From: Phaeospirillum sp.
GTDB lineage: Bacteria > Pseudomonadota > Alphaproteobacteria > Rhodospirillales > Magnetospirillaceae
Assembly: GCA_030651575.1 (NCBI GenBank)
Contig: JAUSFB010000048.1
Coordinates: 1 to 64,000, forward strand
DNA length: 64,000 nucleotides
Reading direction: 5' to 3'
Made by a program: the position numbers and the translations under genes. The notes below the pieces were generated by a model that worked only from the letters and a program-made list of their open reading frames with translations, did no database searches and was not told where the DNA came from. Shown in pieces: positions 25,719 to 34,378 of this stretch (the stretch's first letter is position 1; each line of letters opens with the position of its first letter).

Positions 25719-26074
25719 AAATTGCCATCGACCGACAGGAGGGAACCGCCGTCGTGACGGTTTCCGGTCGACTATCCAGCGCGGAGGCAGACCTGTTCCA
25801 ACAGCAGTTGATGGCCGGACTTGATGACAAGCCGACGGCCGTGGTCGTTGATTTCTCCGAGTTGAAATTTATCACCAGCGCCGGATTGCGGGTGCTGATC
25901 CTCGCCGCCAAACGCGCCCGTAGCGACGGTTACTACATCTATTTATGCGGAATGATCGCCACCATCCGAGAAGTGTTCGAGGTCAGCGGTCTGCTGCGCA
26001 TTTTCATCGTCCACCCCTCGCTTGAGGCGGGGTTGGCGGCGGTCAAGCAGGATGTGGGGGAGTCGGTCGTCTAA
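25715..26074 (+). CDS. STAS-domain anti-sigma-factor antagonist (RsbV/SpoIIAA-like)
   Basis: 119 residues from the ATG at 25715, which overlaps the stop of the phosphatase/kinase fusion (ATGA). The STAS fold is complete: VVTVSGRLSSAEADLF, AVVVDFSELKFITSAGLRVL (the Ser in TSAGL is the usual phosphorylation site) and the C-terminal helix after VFEVSGLLRIF. In partner switches the unphosphorylated form binds an RsbW-type kinase and frees a sigma factor or other partner. Here the RsbW-like domain is fused to the phosphatase encoded just upstream. No sigma factor gene is adjacent. Confidence 0.88.
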   Translation: MKIAIDRQEGTAVVTVSGRLSSAEADLFQQQLMAGLDDKPTAVVVDFSELKFITSAGLRVLILAAKRARSDGYYIYLCGMIATIREVFEVSGLLRIFIVHPSLEAGLAAVKQDVGESVV

Positions 26075-26162
26075 CGGTTCAGGCCCCCAGGACAACAATA
26101 CGGGAGGGGATGTGTTCATCGGCGTTCCGATGTTCTGGCTTCCGGGAAAATGTTCCACGACC

Positions 26163-27278
26163 CTATAGGAGGGTCGCGCCCCGTCGCAATCCCCGCCGGC
26201 CCACGGCCTCGACAAACATGCCATCCCAGCCGGCCAACGCCTCGGCCAGGCCGAAACGGTCGAGAACATCACGGCCATTTTGGCCCATCTTCCGGCGCAG
26301 ACCATCATCCGCCAGCAGACGGGCCAGGGCGGACGACAATTCGTCCACATCCTCGGCGGCCACCAACAGGCCATCGACCCCGTCCCGGACGATAATATCG
26401 GGACCGGATGGGCAACGGGTCGCGATGACGGGCACACCAAGCGCCATGGCCTCGCAAAGGACGTTCGGGAACCCTTCCCAGCGTGAGCTCAACACGAACA
26501 GATCGGCGGCTGCCAAGGCCGGGGCCAGGGGAGCGGCCAGACCGGGCAACGACAGCCGCGACCCAACCCCCAGCTCGACCGCCAGCCGCTCCAACGACTC
26601 CCGCTCGGGTCCTTCGCCAAAGATCGCCAATCGCCATTCGGGCGGCGCGGTCGCGGCGAAGGCGCGGAGCAGAAGATCAAAACCTTTTTGATGCACGAGA
26701 CGGCCGGCGGCGGCGACGAACGGGCGCGGGAACGGCGCCGCCGCCGTGATCGCAGCCGCAACGACCGGATTGGATATGACGGCGACAGGGCGACGGGACA
26801 GGGGGGCGAGGGCGAGGGCGGCGGCCTCGGTCTGGGCGACAATCCGCGCGGCCAGCGGATAGGTCAGTCGCCGCAACCACCGCCAGACGCGCCCCAGCTG
26901 TCGCGGATCGGAATGCACCCGTTCGGCGGCGATAACGGGCGCGCCACGCCCCATGGCGGCCAAGAGCATGGACACGTTCATCTGGTCGATGAACGATACG
27001 ATCACGTCCGGCTCGATCTCGGCCACCGCCCGGCGCAATCGCCACAGCCGCCTCATATTGCCGAGAATCGCCCCGACGACGCTCGCGCTGTCGCCTTGCA
27101 GGGCAAGGGGGCGATACACGATGGCGGGATGCAACGGGTAAAATGGCGGGCGGAAACCGTCCTCCAGCGTCAGCAGATGGATCGTCCACCCCCGCTCGGC
27201 CCAGGCGTTGGCGAGGGTCGTCAGGACACGCTCTGCCCCCCCTGGCCCGATTTCGGGAATGGCTAGGCAAAGCCGCAT
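26163..27278 (-). CDS. GT4-family glycosyltransferase
   Basis: 371 residues with the GT-B fold of family GT4. The N-terminal loop is IPEIGPGGAERVLTTLANAW, and the C-terminal donor-binding half has AAGRLVHQKGFDLLLRAF, LAIFGEGPERESLE and the E-x7-E region SSRWEGFPNVLCEAMALG. It transfers a sugar from an NDP-sugar during surface-glycan assembly; donor and acceptor cannot be told. It is divergent from the next glycosyltransferase across about 120 bases and convergent with the STAS gene, so it marks the edge of the polysaccharide locus. Confidence 0.85.
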   Translation of the reverse strand: MRLCLAIPEIGPGGAERVLTTLANAWAERGWTIHLLTLEDGFRPPFYPLHPAIVYRPLALQGDSASVVGAILGNMRRLWRLRRAVAEIEPDVIVSFIDQMNVSMLLAAMGRGAPVIAAERVHSDPRQLGRVWRWLRRLTYPLAARIVAQTEAAALALAPLSRRPVAVISNPVVAAAITAAAPFPRPFVAAAGRLVHQKGFDLLLRAFAATAPPEWRLAIFGEGPERESLERLAVELGVGSRLSLPGLAAPLAPALAAADLFVLSSRWEGFPNVLCEAMALGVPVIATRCPSGPDIIVRDGVDGLLVAAEDVDELSSALARLLADDGLRRKMGQNGRDVLDRFGLAEALAGWDGMFVEAVGRRGLRRGATLL

Positions 27279-27399
27279 CGGCTAAAATTTCTCCTGGTAC
27301 CCTACTCTCGACGCGCCGGAAGGCGTTGAGTATAGTCCGGCGGCGACGCCAAGGCCAGGAAAGCACGCGAATCCCCCTACCGGAAAGATTCCCTCGGCG

Positions 27400-28530
27400 A
27401 TGAAAATCCTGCTTCTGGCCCGGTCCATGCTACGTGGTGGAAGCGAACGGCAACTGGCGTTGCTGGCCATCGCGCTGACCCGGCGGGGCCATGAGGTGAC
27501 GGCAGCCTTTTTCTACTCCGACGGCCCCCTTGCGGCCGAATTGCGCCAGGCCGGAATCACCGTCATCGACCTGGCCAAGCGCGGCCGCTGGGACATGGCG
27601 GGATTCCTGTGGCGCCTGCTCCGCGCGGTGCGGCGGCTGCGCCCCGATATCATCCACGGCTACCTGCCGGTAGCCAATCTGCTGGCCCTGGCGGCGCGAT
27701 TGGCCGCGCCGACGGCCCGTGTCGTCTTTGGCCTGCGGGCGAGCGACATGCGGCTGGAGCATTATGACCGCCTGTCGGGGCTGTCCTATTGGCTGGAAGC
27801 CCGGCTGGCCCGCTTCGCCGCCCTGCTGATCACCAATTCCCAGGCGGGAAAGGACCATGCCGTCAGGACCGGCTATCCCGGCGACCGCATTCAGGTCGTC
27901 GCCAACGGCATCGACACCGGACGGTTTCGACCCGACCCACGGTCCCGTCAGGCGTTCCGCGCCGAATTGGAGATCGCCGCCGAGGAAAGGCTGATCGGCA
28001 TGGTGGCGCGGCTGGACCCCATGAAGGATCACGAGACCTTTCTGACCGCCGCCGCCCGGATGGCGACGCGGCGATCCGATCTGCGCTTCGTCTGTATCGG
28101 CGACGGCCCCGAGGAGAACCGCGCCGCCATCCGGGACCGGACGCGGGCGCTGGGACTGACCGGGCGCTTTGTCCTTCTGGCCGGGCGCGACGATGTGCAA
28201 TCCGTCTACCCCGGCCTGGATCTGCTGATCTCGTCCTCGGCCTTTGGCGAGGGCTTTTCCAATGTGCTGGCCGAGGCCATGGCCTGCGGAGTCCCCTGCG
28301 TCGCCACCCAGGTGGGCGATGCCGCCTTGATCCTGGGCGAGACCGGAACAATCGTTCCCGCCCGCTCGCCGGAACGGCTGGCGGAGGCGGCCATCACCCT
28401 GCTCGACCGCCCCGAAGCCGGAACGGCGGCGCGAGAGCGCATCGTCGAGGCGTTTTCCGTCGATCGGCTGGCGGAAGCGACCCTGGCCGCCCTGACAGCC
28501 CTTTCCAGTCCAGGGGCAAACCGGAGATGA
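27400..28530 (+). CDS. GT4-family glycosyltransferase
   Basis: 376 residues, GT-B fold. Characteristic segments are LARSMLRGGSERQLALLAIAL at the N-terminus, PDIIHGYLPVANLLALAARL, VVANGIDTGRFRPDP, GMVARLDPMKDHETFLTAAARM and SSSAFGEGFSNVLAEAMACGVPCVAT with the EX7E catalytic region. It starts a plus-strand operon of two glycosyltransferases and an SGNH-like protein, joined by ATGA overlaps. It is closely similar in layout to the following gene, suggesting an old duplication. Confidence 0.86.
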   Translation: MKILLLARSMLRGGSERQLALLAIALTRRGHEVTAAFFYSDGPLAAELRQAGITVIDLAKRGRWDMAGFLWRLLRAVRRLRPDIIHGYLPVANLLALAARLAAPTARVVFGLRASDMRLEHYDRLSGLSYWLEARLARFAALLITNSQAGKDHAVRTGYPGDRIQVVANGIDTGRFRPDPRSRQAFRAELEIAAEERLIGMVARLDPMKDHETFLTAAARMATRRSDLRFVCIGDGPEENRAAIRDRTRALGLTGRFVLLAGRDDVQSVYPGLDLLISSSAFGEGFSNVLAEAMACGVPCVATQVGDAALILGETGTIVPARSPERLAEAAITLLDRPEAGTAARERIVEAFSVDRLAEATLAALTALSSPGANRR

Positions 28531-29678
28531 GCCGCATCCGGGTGATGAACGTCATTACCGGCCTGGAATTGGGCGGGGCGGAGACGGCCCTGACCCGGCT
28601 GGTTCAAGGTCTGGACCGCGACCGGGTCGAGGCCAGCGTGGTGTCGCTGCTGCCTGGTGGCGTGCTGGCCGGGTCCATCCGCGCCGCCGACATTCCGCTC
28701 CACTGCCTGGGCATGACCGGCTTCGCCCATCTTCCGGCCGCGATGATGCGCCTGCGCGCCCTGATCCGCGAGACCCGCCCCCATGTGGTGCAGACATGGC
28801 TTTATCATGCCGATCTGGTGGGGAGTCTGGCGCTGGCGGGCCTGAAGCGGCCCCCGGCCCTGGCCTGGAATTTGCGGTGCTCCACCATGGCGATGGAGCA
28901 TTACCCCTTGACGTCACGGCTGGCGCGGTGGGGCTGCGCCCTGCTGTCGTCCCGCCCCGCCCTGATCATCGCCAATTCCCAGGCGGGTCTGGACGCCCAT
29001 GCCGCCCTGGGCTACCGCCCCCGCCGGACCGAGCTGATTCCCAATGGATTCGATCTTGAAGGGTTCAGGCCCGACCCGGAAGCCCGCGCCGCCATACGCC
29101 GGGAATGGGGGCTGGCCGACCACGCCACCGTCATCGGGCTGGTCGCCCGCTGGGACCCCCAGAAGGACCACGCGACCTTCGTGCGCGCCGCCGCCCTGCT
29201 GGCCGGGCAGCGGCAAGACGTGGCCTTCGTCCTGGCGGGAAGCGGGCTGGAGGATGGCGCGCCGGGGATCGGCGACCTGCTGGCCCGCTTTCCGGTCGCC
29301 GCCCCGGTACGGCTGCTGGGCGCGCGGACGGATATGGCGCGGATCCTGGCCGGTCTCGATATCGGCGGATTATGCTCGGCCTTCGGCGAGGGCTTTCCCA
29401 ATGTGGTCGGCGAGGCCATGGCCTGCGGCCTGCCTTGCGTCGTTACCCATGTGGGCGATTCCGCCTCGTTGGTGGGAGAGACCGGCCGGGTGGTCATGCC
29501 GGGCGACGCCCCCGCCCTTGCCGCCGCCTGGAGCGAACTGGTATCCCTGGCGCCCGAGGGCCGCGCCCGGCTGGGAAAGGCGGCACGGGACCGCATCGCC
29601 CGATCCTATGGATTGGCCGCCATGATCGCCCGCTACGAATCCTGCTGGTCCAGCCTGCGCCCGATGGAGCAACCATGA
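28527..29678 (+). CDS. GT4-family glycosyltransferase, paralogue of the preceding gene
   Basis: 383 residues from the ATG at 28527, overlapping the previous stop. Segments mirror its neighbour: NVITGLELGGAETALTRLV, RPHVVQTWLYHADLVGSLAL, LIPNGFDLEGFRPDP, GLVARWDPQKDHATFVRAAALL and CSAFGEGFPNVVGEAMACGLPCVVTHVGDS. The shared phrases RFRPDP/FRPDP, PxKDHxTF and AFGEGF indicate a common origin. A longer upstream extension in this frame is a shadow of the preceding gene. It probably adds one sugar of the surface polysaccharide. Confidence 0.86.
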   Translation: MSRIRVMNVITGLELGGAETALTRLVQGLDRDRVEASVVSLLPGGVLAGSIRAADIPLHCLGMTGFAHLPAAMMRLRALIRETRPHVVQTWLYHADLVGSLALAGLKRPPALAWNLRCSTMAMEHYPLTSRLARWGCALLSSRPALIIANSQAGLDAHAALGYRPRRTELIPNGFDLEGFRPDPEARAAIRREWGLADHATVIGLVARWDPQKDHATFVRAAALLAGQRQDVAFVLAGSGLEDGAPGIGDLLARFPVAAPVRLLGARTDMARILAGLDIGGLCSAFGEGFPNVVGEAMACGLPCVVTHVGDSASLVGETGRVVMPGDAPALAAAWSELVSLAPEGRARLGKAARDRIARSYGLAAMIARYESCWSSLRPMEQP

Positions 29679-30853
29679 GCCGAAGCCCGATCCTCGCCAA
29701 TGGGGCGGCAATTCTGTTCGGTCTGGCCGTGGCGCTTCTGCCCGCCGAGTTGATCTTGCGTTTCCTGCCGGTCAATACCGGCCTCAGGACCGTGACGGTG
29801 AATGCCGGTCAGCCGGTATTTCATTTCACCCCCAATCTCCCCTTCGTCTATTCCAACGGCTGGAATCTGGCCATGGCCAATGAGGGCCGGGTCAACAACG
29901 CCGGCTTCGTCAACGACCAGGATTATCGACCCGACGGACCGCCCTTGCTGGCGGTGGTGGGCGATTCCTATGTGGAAGCGTTGATGGTGCCCTATGGTCA
30001 GACCCTCCATGGCCGCCTCGCCGCCCAAGCCGGCGATCAGGCGCGGGTCTACAGCTTTGCCGCCTCGGGGGCTCCGCTCAGCCAGTATCTGGCCTTCAGC
30101 CGCCACGCCACGCGCGATTGGGGCGCCACGGCGCTGGTAATCGTCGTGGTCGGCAACGATTTCGACGAATCCCTGGCCCGCATCCGGGTCGGGCCGGGCT
30201 TCCACCATTACGTGGAGGGCGAGGATGGCGATCTGGCCCTGAGGCTGTTCGATTTCACTCCCAACCCGCTGGGCCGTCTGGCCATCCAATCGGCGCTGGG
30301 CCGCTATCTGATCTTCAATCTGAAGATCGGCGAATTATGGCGCATGGCGGCCGATCAGTTCCAGGTGATCGCCCCGGCCCGGGCGGCCGCGCCCTCCTAT
30401 GTTGGCAATACCCTGGCCGATGCGGATGCCGTCCGGATCGGCCAGTCGGAACGCGCCGTCGATGCGGTCTTTCGCGATCTGCCCCGGTGGAGCGGATTGC
30501 CGCCCGAGCGGATCTTGTTCGTGATGGACGGGCTTCGCTATCCTTCCCATGCGGGCAGCGATCATGGTCAAAGCTACTTCGGGCGCATGAAGGGATATTT
30601 CATGGCCCAGGCCAAGGCGCAGGGCTACGAGACCATCGACGTGGACCCCGCCTTCTTCGCCCACGCCGCCGCCCACCCGACCGACCGGTTCGAGTTCCCG
30701 CAAGATGCGCATTGGAGCAGTCTAGCCCACGGCATCGTCGCCGACCTGATCCGCCGCTCGGCATTCTACGGCAAAGTCACCGGCGCGCCCTGGGATCAGT
30801 CATCCTTGCGCCCATTGAGTCCGTCGCCCCGGACGAACATGCCGCCGCCATAG
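29675..30853 (+). CDS. SGNH/GDSL-like membrane-anchored protein
   Basis: 392 residues from the ATG at 29675, overlapping the glycosyltransferase stop. A hydrophobic anchor at residues 8-30 precedes an extracytoplasmic domain with the nucleophile block VVGDSYVEALMVPYG, an oxyanion Asn candidate in VVVGNDFDES, and the C-terminal catalytic pair in PQDAHWSSLAHGIVADL (D-x-x-H spaced as in SGNH enzymes). It may add or remove acyl groups on the glycan. Its last 58 bases overlap the convergent GT39 gene, so the C-terminal Pro-rich tail may be non-essential. Confidence 0.72.
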   Translation: MSRSPILANGAAILFGLAVALLPAELILRFLPVNTGLRTVTVNAGQPVFHFTPNLPFVYSNGWNLAMANEGRVNNAGFVNDQDYRPDGPPLLAVVGDSYVEALMVPYGQTLHGRLAAQAGDQARVYSFAASGAPLSQYLAFSRHATRDWGATALVIVVVGNDFDESLARIRVGPGFHHYVEGEDGDLALRLFDFTPNPLGRLAIQSALGRYLIFNLKIGELWRMAADQFQVIAPARAAAPSYVGNTLADADAVRIGQSERAVDAVFRDLPRWSGLPPERILFVMDGLRYPSHAGSDHGQSYFGRMKGYFMAQAKAQGYETIDVDPAFFAHAAAHPTDRFEFPQDAHWSSLAHGIVADLIRRSAFYGKVTGAPWDQSSLRPLSPSPRTNMPPP

Positions 30854-32316
30854 CCCTTGGCCAGATGGATATTGTAGCGCCCGGATTCCTCTCCTCCCCA
30901 AGATATCGGCACCGAACGCAGCAGGTGAACCTCGCGAAAGAACCGTCCCAGCAGATGGGCGCCGTCATCCTTGGCGCGGGTGATGAACAGGCCGTCCCCG
31001 CCCTTCAGGGCCGCCACCTGGGCCTCGCTGTGGAACGAGGGCCGCAGCCGCCAGCTTTGCAGGAAAACCGGCGGGTGATCGGGCAGATAAAACGTCAGGG
31101 CGCCGCAAAGATCATGCTTTTGAACAAACAGGAAGGCGTCGGGATGACGGTCGCGCTCGGCCTGAACCGCCAGGGCCAGTTCGTCCCAGCCCCCCAGCCG
31201 CTTGAGCGGGTCCAGCTTGACCGGCAGAGGCAGGATAGCGGTCGTCGCCTGGACATAAACCGCCAGACAGATCGCCAATCCCAGAATGGGCGCCGCCTGG
31301 AACAGGCGATCCGCGAAGCCGGAGCGGCGGAGACTCTCCCACCCACCGACTGCGGCCATGAGCCCGCCCACATAGGCCGGTCCGGCCCAATGAGCCTGAA
31401 CCATGCCGCCAAGGGCGTGATCGGCGAAAAACGCCGCCACCGGCAACGAGGTGGCCCCCAGCAGAAAGCGTTCCGGTTGCCGTTGACGCCAGCCGTTCCA
31501 CAGCGCCCAGCCCATGCCCCACAGGCAGAACGGAAATATCAGCGGCGTCAGCAGGCCGACCTGACCCGCCAGATACTGGCCCAGATTGCGCCAAGGATGA
31601 TCCACCGTGGCGGCGAAGGCGTGATCCAGCTGTTTGTCGAAGGATACAAAGCCGTTCTGAACATTCCAGACCAGCAGCGGCGCCAGACAGAGCAGGCAGA
31701 GCAGGGCGGCGAGATAGAGGTGACGACACCGCCACCAGGGCCGCAGGGCCGGAAACAAGATGAAAGCGGCCAGAATGCCGGGAAGAATCAAGGCGATGGT
31801 GTACTTGCCAAGCGCCCCCAGACCGAGGGCCACTCCCAACCCGTACAGCCAGCGGGCCTTACCCTCGCGCAACAGCCGGATCATGCACCACAGCGCCGCC
31901 GACCAGAACAGCATCAACGGCGTATCGGGGGTAATGATCACCCCCATGGCGCAAAATAGAATGGTGCTGTTCATCCACAGGGCCGCCAAGGCCCCCACCC
32001 GGCGGGACAGAAAAGCCAGCCGGGCGGTGTCCCAGACCAGGGCCGACACCAGCAACGCCCCCAGAACCGCCGGAAGACGCACTCCCAGGGCGGTATCGCC
32101 CAACAGGACAGTGCCCAACTTGATCCAATAGGCCACCATGGCCGGATGATCGTAATAAGACAGTTGCAGCGGCCGGGTCCAAAGCCAGTAATAGGCCTCG
32201 TCCGATGACAGCAGGGTGGTGCCGGCCACCAGCGCACGCACAAGCGTCAGCCCCAGCAGCGCCGCCAGGGCCAACCGCTCCACCGGCAACAGGCGCGGCT
32301 GGGGCCGTTCAATCAT
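30796..32316 (-). CDS. ArnT/GT39-like membrane glycosyltransferase
   Basis: 506 residues with an N-terminal block of about 10-11 transmembrane helices and a C-terminal periplasmic part. The first loop has the PMT/ArnT signature SSDEAYYWLWTRPLQLSYYDHPAM, containing the acidic catalytic residue and the YYDHP motif, and ITPDTPLMLFW in the second loop. Such enzymes use undecaprenyl-phosphate-linked sugars in the periplasm to decorate lipid A, lipopolysaccharide or protein. The gene overlaps the convergent SGNH gene and the heparinase-like gene upstream by eight bases. Confidence 0.85.
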   Translation of the reverse strand: MIERPQPRLLPVERLALAALLGLTLVRALVAGTTLLSSDEAYYWLWTRPLQLSYYDHPAMVAYWIKLGTVLLGDTALGVRLPAVLGALLVSALVWDTARLAFLSRRVGALAALWMNSTILFCAMGVIITPDTPLMLFWSAALWCMIRLLREGKARWLYGLGVALGLGALGKYTIALILPGILAAFILFPALRPWWRCRHLYLAALLCLLCLAPLLVWNVQNGFVSFDKQLDHAFAATVDHPWRNLGQYLAGQVGLLTPLIFPFCLWGMGWALWNGWRQRQPERFLLGATSLPVAAFFADHALGGMVQAHWAGPAYVGGLMAAVGGWESLRRSGFADRLFQAAPILGLAICLAVYVQATTAILPLPVKLDPLKRLGGWDELALAVQAERDRHPDAFLFVQKHDLCGALTFYLPDHPPVFLQSWRLRPSFHSEAQVAALKGGDGLFITRAKDDGAHLLGRFFREVHLLRSVPISWGGEESGRYNIHLAKGYGGGMFVRGDGLNGRKDD

Positions 32317-34378
32317 CGATCAGTCCGTAGCCGGGCGAGAAGGGAAGGCCAAGCCCCCACAGCGCCGATAATTGGGCGGGGGAGGCGATGACATGTTCCT
32401 CCACCTGGGTTGCGCCGTCCACGGATGGTCCTCCCGCGAAATCCTCGATGACGATGGCGCCATCCTCCAGGGCGACCCGGCGAAAAACCGCCTCGGAGAA
32501 CCCCCGGTGCCACCCCAGGATATCCGGCCCGAACCGCAAGATCTCGGCCCGGGCGCGATCCTCCAGGCGGAAGGGGGCGATCATGCGGGCCGGTTCCTCG
32601 CCGCCATGACGGGGGACGACATGGGCCAAGGCCGAGCGATAGCGGTTCCGGGCCGCCAGATCGGCGGTGTAGACGAACGTGCCGGGATCGCACGCCCAGG
32701 CGATTCCATCGATCTCGATCTCTACCGCCAACTGATCGTTATGGGCGTGGCCGCCATTGCCGTTCTGACCCACCGGGCCGCAGCGGAGCGAGACGAAAGC
32801 CCGAGCGCCCTTCCATGAATACAGCCCGAAATCGGGATAGGCGGCGGCGCTCATCCCGTCGAAGGCGGTGGGGTCGCCGGGAATGATCCGCACTCTGGTG
32901 AGATGACGCGCCGCCCCCTCCGGGCTATGGCGGATCACCGGTGCCGGCGCCGGACGCGGCTCCACCCGGCGCTCTCCACCCGCCAAGGCCGCCACCACCG
33001 CGGTTTCAAAGGCCGCGACGGGGTCGGCGAGAAGCTCCAACTCCAGCAGCCCCCGGGCGGCGGCGATGAAGCCCCGATGATCGAGGTGACGTTCGCGCAG
33101 GCCATCTCCGGCCCCGTCGAACAGCGGCGTCAGTTTCAAGAAGCGGCCGGAATCGTTGTCGCCGACCTGGACCGCCGCTCCCGAGGGCTTGGTCACATCC
33201 GCCGAGAAATAGGCCGCCCGCGCCAGCCGCTCCAGATGGGCGGGCTCCACCGCCCCCCCCAGCACCGCGACCCCGTAAACGGCCATTTCCGCCGACAGGC
33301 GGTGATAGGCGGTCGAGGCCTCGAAATTGGCCCCATCCGCGCCGAATTGCCGGGGAATCTCCACCGCCAGCCGCTCCGCCGCGAAGGCCCGCCAGCCCTT
33401 CGCCCCGGCCCGACCCTTCACCTCGGAATGATCCGGCAGATAGGCGGCGATAAAGGCCAGACCGGCCAGATTGGATAGATAATGATTGCCGCGATGATGC
33501 TCGTCCCATTCCAGGAAGCGGACGATATGGCGGCCATGGGCGATCATGGCCGCCGCCAGCTCCGCCTCGAATGCCGCGTCGAAGACGACGCCCTGGGCGC
33601 GAAACAGGTCCCAGGCCATCAGCATATTGGCGGCGCGGATGGCCACATCCATGGTGCAGCACCAGTTCACCCCCCAACCGGGCGGATTGGCGCCGAGAAA
33701 ATCCAGAACCTGATGGCGGAACTCGGCAACATAACGCTCCGCCGCCACGAAACCGGGGCGTCCCAGCCGGGCCAGGGCATGGGCCTGCGCCAGCCAAGGG
33801 CCATGCTGAAACCGGGCCAGCTCCCATGGCAGCTTGATATCCACCCCCGGCCGATGGCCGTAGGAAACGCCCCGCCCCCAGGCGGCTTGCGGCCAGCGGA
33901 AGCCCGACTTGAAATCCACCTGCCAATCGATCGGCCGCCAATCCGCATCTTGGATCAGTCCAAGAATGGCTTCGGCGCGACGGCGGTTTCCGGGACGGTG
34001 CCAAGCCGCCACCACCGGCCGCCACGTCCCGGCGGGCAATGCCGGGCCGGGGCCATGGCGATGGGGTCCGAATCCTCCATAGGTCTCGCCATGGGCCACC
34101 GTGACCCAGCCCGATCCCAGCAGGTCGAAGCGATGGTCGAGAGTCTCGCGGCCCAGCGCGGCGACGGTCGCGGCCAGGGGGGCCAGGAGGGAGAAATCCA
34201 GCCCGGCCGTCAGACGCGGCGTCAACACTCCCTCCGCCTCGGCATAGGAGCAGTGCCGCCCCCGCCACGCCGCCAGCAGCCGGGTCTCCGCCAGGCGCAC
34301 GCCCAGCTTCACCGCCCGCCGCGCCGCCTGACCGGGCGACATGGACAGCCCGACCCGGATCAGATGGACGATACTCAT
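32309..34378 (-). CDS. Heparinase II/III-like protein
   Basis: 689 residues from the ATG at 34378, whose first bases overlap the O-antigen ligase stop. An alpha/alpha toroid N-terminal part (WPQAAWGRGVSYGHRPGVDIKLPWELARFQH, WCCTMDVAIRAANMLMAWDLF, EWDEHHRGNHYLSNLAGL) precedes a beta-sandwich with NGGHAHNDQLAVEIEIDGIAWACDPGTFVY. Related proteins are polysaccharide lyases, and in bacterial glycan loci they are often of unproven activity and thought to trim or remodel the polymer. No signal peptide is obvious. Neighbours are the O-antigen ligase and the GT39 enzyme. Confidence 0.85.
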   Translation of the reverse strand: MSIVHLIRVGLSMSPGQAARRAVKLGVRLAETRLLAAWRGRHCSYAEAEGVLTPRLTAGLDFSLLAPLAATVAALGRETLDHRFDLLGSGWVTVAHGETYGGFGPHRHGPGPALPAGTWRPVVAAWHRPGNRRRAEAILGLIQDADWRPIDWQVDFKSGFRWPQAAWGRGVSYGHRPGVDIKLPWELARFQHGPWLAQAHALARLGRPGFVAAERYVAEFRHQVLDFLGANPPGWGVNWCCTMDVAIRAANMLMAWDLFRAQGVVFDAAFEAELAAAMIAHGRHIVRFLEWDEHHRGNHYLSNLAGLAFIAAYLPDHSEVKGRAGAKGWRAFAAERLAVEIPRQFGADGANFEASTAYHRLSAEMAVYGVAVLGGAVEPAHLERLARAAYFSADVTKPSGAAVQVGDNDSGRFLKLTPLFDGAGDGLRERHLDHRGFIAAARGLLELELLADPVAAFETAVVAALAGGERRVEPRPAPAPVIRHSPEGAARHLTRVRIIPGDPTAFDGMSAAAYPDFGLYSWKGARAFVSLRCGPVGQNGNGGHAHNDQLAVEIEIDGIAWACDPGTFVYTADLAARNRYRSALAHVVPRHGGEEPARMIAPFRLEDRARAEILRFGPDILGWHRGFSEAVFRRVALEDGAIVIEDFAGGPSVDGATQVEEHVIASPAQLSALWGLGLPFSPGYGLIDD

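Noticed and set aside
27789..28526. N-terminal extension of the second GT4 gene
   Set aside because: It overlaps the first GT4 gene completely and has Arg/Pro-rich shadow composition; the ATG at 28527 gives the proper family start.
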